Program-made: the position numbers and the translations under genes
Assembly: GCA_049889495.1 (NCBI GenBank)
Contig: JBMHDH010000026.1
Coordinates: forward strand, 1 to 64,000
Length of the DNA stretch: 64,000 bases
From: UBA685 sp049889495
GTDB lineage: Bacteria; Pseudomonadota; Alphaproteobacteria; Puniceispirillales; Puniceispirillaceae
Direction of reading: 5' to 3'
In this document: in pieces, positions 60,190 to 64,000 of the stretch
Layout: every line of letters starts with the position of its first letter
Numbering within the stretch: the first letter of the stretch is position 1
Notes under the pieces: generated by a model
Databases searched by the model: none
Told to the model about the DNA's origin: nothing
Seen by the model: only the letters and a program-made list of their open reading frames with translations

Positions 60190-61986
60190 TCACTCCGCCT
60201 TATCTTTATTGGGAATTTGGGCCAAAAACGCCAAGGTTAAATCATCAATCTTGCCTGTGATCAGCGCTCTAACAGCTGGCATATCTTGGTCAAATTGCGT
60301 GCGATACATCCACAAATTGCTGACCACCCCTTTGACATAATGTCTTGTTTCACGCGCTGGGATCGATTCAATGAAAATCATCATATCATCATTATGACGC
60401 ATTTTCTTCAGCCATTTGCTGAGATTGCCTGGGCCGCCATTATAAGCCGCAAGCATCTTTGCCAAATTATAATCAATCAATGGTTCTTCTAATAAATGTT
60501 GGATATATTTCTGGCCCAAAGAAATATTAAAGGACGGGTCATATAATTTGTAACGTTTGGTGGTCCGCAAGGTGCGGTCCTTTGTGATAAAGGCCGCTGT
60601 CGCTGGCATAATTTGCATAATACCAGCGGCTTTCGCACGTGATTTTGCTTTGGCTGAAAAACCAGATTCTTTGCGAATAATCGAATATACCAACGCTTCA
60701 TCAACATAAAATTCTGTTTGCAAATTCATCCGCGGATATAGCCCTGCATAAATGGCTTCTTTTGTTTCATAGCGGTGATAATCAGCCACCCGAAATGCCA
60801 AATCAGGCATGTTATAATCCAGCGCAAAACGGATCATCTGCTTTGTGAACTGCGGTGGCATATCATGATAAAGGTAACGCAATTCACGTGCGGCTTCATA
60901 AGCATTATCAATCTGCAATAACGCGGCTGCGCGTCTGCCTCCTTTTTGGCGAAGCAACCATTTGGTGAAGTCAGAAGATTGATCTGGCAGGCTGAAATCC
61001 ACATGATGGATCTGGCCAGAAATTTGCAAAGCAAGAACCCCATAAAATGACTGGGGATAAGACAAAGCAATATCAAGATGGCGCATCGCCTCGGCAGGGT
61101 TTTTTTGCTTCATAAATGAGCGGTAAGACCAAAAAGCAGCCCCAGACCGCAAATTGGCTGGTGCCTCTTCTAATTCGGCAAGGGAGATGAAAAAGCTGTG
61201 GGCCAAATCATATTGGCCAGACCGCCATGCGGCCAAACCACCAGCCCAATAAGCCATCCAAGCTTTATCGCGACCCTTGCCAATCGCGTGACGCGCTGTG
61301 CGAATGGCTTTTTGATCAAGCCCAAAAATAAAATAGGCATGTGCGATTTCACCACGTAATTGCGCTTCTTCTGTTTTGGTCAGATATTTTAATGTCGCAG
61401 GATCAGATAAATAATTATTGCCTGCAGTCGGTGCGCGGCTTCTGATATAGCGCCTAATTTTTGATGCAATGGCGCGTGTTTGGCGTGGTGAGACGCGCCC
61501 TGCGGTGCTAGCAGGTATGCGGGCACGATAGGATTGCAATTCTGAATGACCAATACCGTTCAAATAGCCTTTTTTCGGGGCCTTTGGTGTCTTTGCCCCA
61601 GCAGGTTTGCGTTTTTTGGCAAGCCAGTTAATGCGGCTAGCCGCAGGATGATCATTATAATGAGATAACCAGTTGGATAATTCTTTGAAGCTAGAGCGCC
61701 ACGCGGTGGGATGCAGATATTTTTGAGATAACACATGACCCATCAAAAGCGTATCATCTAGCTGGGTGATTAATGACGCTGCTTTTTTTATTTGGCCATC
61801 TTCTTGCAAGCGGAAAATCTCGCGATAAAGATCAGCGTCCTTTTGCGAAAGCAAATGCAAATTTGTGGCTGAAGATGGGCTGGCAAAGCCAAAAGAAACC
61901 GCAACAAAAACAGCCAATAGCGCGGCAAATTTCGCCAGCGGTCGAACAAGCAGGTCATTATGATAATTTGTCAAAATAGACCGCAT
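60190..61986 (-). CDS. Soluble lytic murein transglycosylase
   Basis: This 598-aa periplasmic enzyme cleaves peptidoglycan glycan strands to 1,6-anhydro ends. It has a signal peptide (FAALLAVFVAVSFGFAS, cleavage near residue 41), a long alpha-helical superhelix (about 45-420), and a C-terminal SLT domain with catalytic Glu440 in IIRKESGFSAKAKS and AAGIMQIMPATA, then AYNGGPGNLSKWL. A Lys/Pro-rich stretch (about 124-140) is an insertion with low complexity. moaB follows after 4 nt. Confidence 0.94.
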   Translation of the reverse strand: MRSILTNYHNDLLVRPLAKFAALLAVFVAVSFGFASPSSATNLHLLSQKDADLYREIFRLQEDGQIKKAASLITQLDDTLLMGHVLSQKYLHPTAWRSSFKELSNWLSHYNDHPAASRINWLAKKRKPAGAKTPKAPKKGYLNGIGHSELQSYRARIPASTAGRVSPRQTRAIASKIRRYIRSRAPTAGNNYLSDPATLKYLTKTEEAQLRGEIAHAYFIFGLDQKAIRTARHAIGKGRDKAWMAYWAGGLAAWRSGQYDLAHSFFISLAELEEAPANLRSGAAFWSYRSFMKQKNPAEAMRHLDIALSYPQSFYGVLALQISGQIHHVDFSLPDQSSDFTKWLLRQKGGRRAAALLQIDNAYEAARELRYLYHDMPPQFTKQMIRFALDYNMPDLAFRVADYHRYETKEAIYAGLYPRMNLQTEFYVDEALVYSIIRKESGFSAKAKSRAKAAGIMQIMPATAAFITKDRTLRTTKRYKLYDPSFNISLGQKYIQHLLEEPLIDYNLAKMLAAYNGGPGNLSKWLKKMRHNDDMMIFIESIPARETRHYVKGVVSNLWMYRTQFDQDMPAVRALITGKIDDLTLAFLAQIPNKDKAE

Positions 61987-62114
61987 TTAGGAGACCGCCT
62001 TATTACCTTAATTTGGGTTGTGAATGCACGATGATAGCCTAATTCGTTATGACGCAATCATCCCTGCTAATCAATGTTTTTTGCGCGTGCCAGTCAGCGC
62101 ATGTCACTTGGTCT

Positions 62115-62993
62115 CTATGATGCCATCAGGCGATGTAATTTCACAAGATCTTGAAATGCCAGTTTTTTATGTTGTGGCGCGCGCAAAAGATACCCTGGAT
62201 GAAGGCAAGGCAGCACCTGATAAGATTGGCCATTGCCAGCTTGGTAATGCTGGATTTTACCACGCAATTTCATAATACCATCTTCGCATTGAAGAAGCAT
62301 CTTGGCAGATGAGCCGCCAACCGCCAAAATGATATCTGGGTTAATTAAGGTGATGTGCCTGTCCAAAAAAGGGCGCATCATCGTAATCTCTTCGCTGGTT
62401 GGTGGCCGATTACCAGGGGGCCGCCAAGGCAGAACATTTGCAATATAAACATGGGTACGGTCCAATTTCACCGCCCCAAGCATTTTATCAAGCAATTGGC
62501 CAGCCGCACCAACAAATGGCACACCCATTCTGTCTTCATCACGGCCAGGGGCTTCGCCGATCACCATAATTCGTGCCGCTTCATTACCATCTGAAAAGAC
62601 CAAATTGCTGGCTGTGCGCTTGATATCACAACCGTCAAAAGCCAATAAGGCCTGTCGCAATTCATCAAGGCTGGTGATATTTTGCAAATCAGCCCCTTGT
62701 TTGGCAGGAATGTTGGCTTGGTTTGCGACTTGTTTTTTGATGGGAGGTGGTGATGTATCCCCAACGGACTGTGTTGTGGCAATTTGTGCTGAGCCCTTTA
62801 TTGGCTGGGCGGGCAGATTGGGGATCTGTGCGCTGTTAATAGAGGCCAAAATGCTAGAGATTTCAAGCCGTTCAGCTTGCCAGCCACCTGTCTCATCAAG
62901 CAAGGCATCTTCGGCACCAATTTCCATCTGATAAGAAAGTGCTGCCAAAAGCGCGTCTTTTGTCATCTCTTTCATTGTCAAGATGTGCTCCAT
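62115..62993 (-). CDS. Family 4 uracil-DNA glycosylase
   Basis: This 292-aa Fe-S uracil-DNA glycosylase removes uracil from DNA. The catalytic-region motif is VIGEAPGRDEDRMGVPFVG, followed by NVLPWRPPGNRPPTSEE and CLHPGYLLRAPQHK. Residues 1-100 form an extension with a low-complexity centre, seen in alphaproteobacterial members. Cys in GCDIKRTASN may be an Fe-S ligand. An ATG at 62975 is a possible start. It is divergent from the ETF-QO gene. Confidence 0.92.
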   Translation of the reverse strand: MEHILTMKEMTKDALLAALSYQMEIGAEDALLDETGGWQAERLEISSILASINSAQIPNLPAQPIKGSAQIATTQSVGDTSPPPIKKQVANQANIPAKQGADLQNITSLDELRQALLAFDGCDIKRTASNLVFSDGNEAARIMVIGEAPGRDEDRMGVPFVGAAGQLLDKMLGAVKLDRTHVYIANVLPWRPPGNRPPTSEEITMMRPFLDRHITLINPDIILAVGGSSAKMLLQCEDGIMKLRGKIQHYQAGNGQSYQVLPCLHPGYLLRAPQHKKLAFQDLVKLHRLMAS

Positions 62994-63089
62994 TTGCCAT
63001 TTTTCATTTGCGTCCCATTTACAATGGTGACATAGAAAAATGCGAAGGTAAATTCAATAAGGTAATTCTGCGAGTGGGGCGTTTGTCTA

Positions 63090-63121
63090 TCATTTTATAA
63101 ATCATTGAGATGATAAAATGA
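63090..63121. promoter_or_regulatory. Inverted repeat upstream of the ETF-QO gene
   Basis: Perfect 9-bp arms TCATTTTAT (63090-63098) and ATAAAATGA (63113-63121) have a 14-nt spacer, in which a second small stem ATCAT/ATGAT is nested. It lies about 67 nt before the ETF-QO ATG in a divergent promoter region. No T-run follows. A regulator site or simple AT-rich chance symmetry are both possible. Confidence 0.4.
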
Positions 63122-63187
63122 AAAACAGATCACTTTAGGCACTAAGATAACAAAATGCCTAGGGGCAAAAGAAGAGGAAATAGGGTA

Positions 63188-64000
63188 ATGGAACGTGAAT
63201 CCATGGAATTTGACGTTGTTATTGTTGGCGGTGGCCCATCTGGCCTATCTGCTGCCATCAGATTAAAGCAACGTGCGGCTGAAGAAGGCAAATCAATCGA
63301 AGTTTGCTTGATCGAAAAAGGGTCAGAAATTGGCGCCCATATTCTATCAGGTGCGGTTCTAGAACCAAGAGCCTTGAATGAATTGATCCCTGATTGGCAG
63401 GAAAAAGGCGCCCCATTAGATACGCCTGTTGAAACTGATAAATTCATGTTCTTGACGCAATCAAATCAGTTCCGTCTGCCAACACCGCCGCAGATGAATA
63501 ATCACGGCAACTATATTATCTCTTTGGGCAATTTCTGTCGTTGGCTAGGCGAACAAGCCGAAGCCCTTGGTGTCGAAATTTATCCAGGTTTCCCAGCGGC
63601 ACATGTGATCCATGATGATAATGGCGCTGTTATTGGTGTTGGCACAGGTGATATGGGCATTGGCAAAGATGGCGAAAAAACAGATCAATATATGCCAGGC
63701 ATGGATCTGCTCGCCAAACAGGTTATTTTTGCCGAAGGGTGCCGTGGTCATTTGACAAAAGGTTTGTTTGAGACCTTTAACCTAAGAGAAGGCAAAGACC
63801 CCCAAACCTATGCCATTGGCATCAAAGAATTATGGGATATTGACCCAGCCAAATCAAAGCCTGGCACTGTTTGGCATTCTGTTGGTTGGCCTTTGTCAAC
63901 TGACACTTATGGCGGCTCATTCCTGTATCACCTCAATGGCAATCAGGTCGCCGTTGGCTATGTTGTGGGGCTTGATTATTCGAACCCGCATTTGTCACCA
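63188..64000 (+). CDS. Electron transfer flavoprotein-ubiquinone oxidoreductase, 5' part only
   Basis: ETF-QO passes electrons from the electron transfer flavoprotein (acyl-CoA oxidation and amine degradation) to ubiquinone at the inner membrane. The first 271 codons are present and the gene runs off the right edge. It starts MERESMEFDVVIVGGGPSGL, an FAD-binding Rossmann motif, followed by GAHILSGAVLEPRALNELIPDW, GNFCRWLGEQAE and VGYVVGLDYSNPHLSP, all characteristic. ATG 63188 follows GAGGAAA and AGGG; ATG 63203 is an alternative. Confidence 0.95.
   Translation, partial: MERESMEFDVVIVGGGPSGLSAAIRLKQRAAEEGKSIEVCLIEKGSEIGAHILSGAVLEPRALNELIPDWQEKGAPLDTPVETDKFMFLTQSNQFRLPTPPQMNNHGNYIISLGNFCRWLGEQAEALGVEIYPGFPAAHVIHDDNGAVIGVGTGDMGIGKDGEKTDQYMPGMDLLAKQVIFAEGCRGHLTKGLFETFNLREGKDPQTYAIGIKELWDIDPAKSKPGTVWHSVGWPLSTDTYGGSFLYHLNGNQVAVGYVVGLDYSNPHLSP

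Noticed and set aside
1..64000. CRISPR array, insertion sequences or prophage
   Set aside because: No regularly spaced repeats of CRISPR type, no transposase or phage structural gene, and the only recombinase is the housekeeping XerC.

Overview
The window is a gene-dense chromosomal segment of an alphaproteobacterium with moderate G+C (not computed). The basis is gene content and order: priA next to atpHAGD, a DUF484-xerC pair, an mdh-sucCDAB-lpd block, an sdhCDAB block followed by zapE, the run ffh-rpsP-rimM-trmD-rplS-leuCD-leuB-asd, and a CcrM-type GANTC methyltransferase beside rnhB, moaB and a lytic transglycosylase. No transposase, prophage, plasmid gene or CRISPR array was seen. A free-living, aerobic, marine-type heterotroph (for example SAR116-like) would fit, but that placement is inference only.

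Layout. 1-3591: F1 ATP synthase genes atpH, atpA, atpG and the 5' part of atpD, all on the minus strand. 3835-8733: priA (minus), then a transaldolase-family gene, DUF484 and xerC (plus). 8747-22463: a long minus-strand central-metabolism block (lpd, sucB, sucA, sucD, sucC, mdh, zapE, sdhB, sdhA, sdhD, sdhC) covering the TCA cycle from 2-oxoglutarate to oxaloacetate. 22631-31724: a plus-strand pyridoxal kinase gene, then asd, leuB, leuD, leuC, rplS, trmD, rimM, rpsP and ffh on the minus strand (amino-acid synthesis and translation/secretion). 32061-41234: a DUF218 membrane protein (plus), then ftsY, an MtaB-type tRNA methylthiotransferase, dapF, xth, lolA, ftsK and a DapC-like aminotransferase (minus). 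41427-53277: envelope and quality-control genes (gmhB, a UbiH-family hydroxylase, DUF971, Trm112-like, LON-domain protein, CnoX-like thioredoxin, prolyl-tRNA deacylase, a Gfo/Idh oxidoreductase plus DegT aminotransferase pair, tRNA-Gly, ugd, gmhA, galU, phosphohexomutase). 53419-64000: malate synthase G, apt, a UMF1-type transporter, ccrM, rnhB, moaB, a lytic transglycosylase, a family-4 uracil-DNA glycosylase and the start of the ETF:ubiquinone oxidoreductase gene.

How the genes fit together. The suc/lpd/mdh/sdh genes feed electrons to ubiquinone, the UbiH-family enzyme probably makes ubiquinone, ETF-QO adds electrons from acyl-CoA oxidation, and the ATP synthase uses the resulting gradient. 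ffh and ftsY are the protein parts of the signal-recognition pathway; no canonical SRP RNA is visible. gmhA, gmhB, galU, ugd and the phosphohexomutase supply activated sugars for lipopolysaccharide or capsule.

The most interesting signals are in the noncoding DNA and at gene edges: a promoter-hairpins-terminator unit of about 80 nt upstream of ffh; a malate synthase promoter with a perfect inverted repeat and a paired GANTC palindrome over the -35; inverted repeats straddling TATAAT boxes before the transaldolase gene and apt; a strong terminator between leuD and leuB; an rnhB gene with no ATG, GTG or TTG start before its catalytic motif; and several in-frame 15-bp tandem duplications at the ends of housekeeping genes (rpsP, rimM/trmD, dapF).
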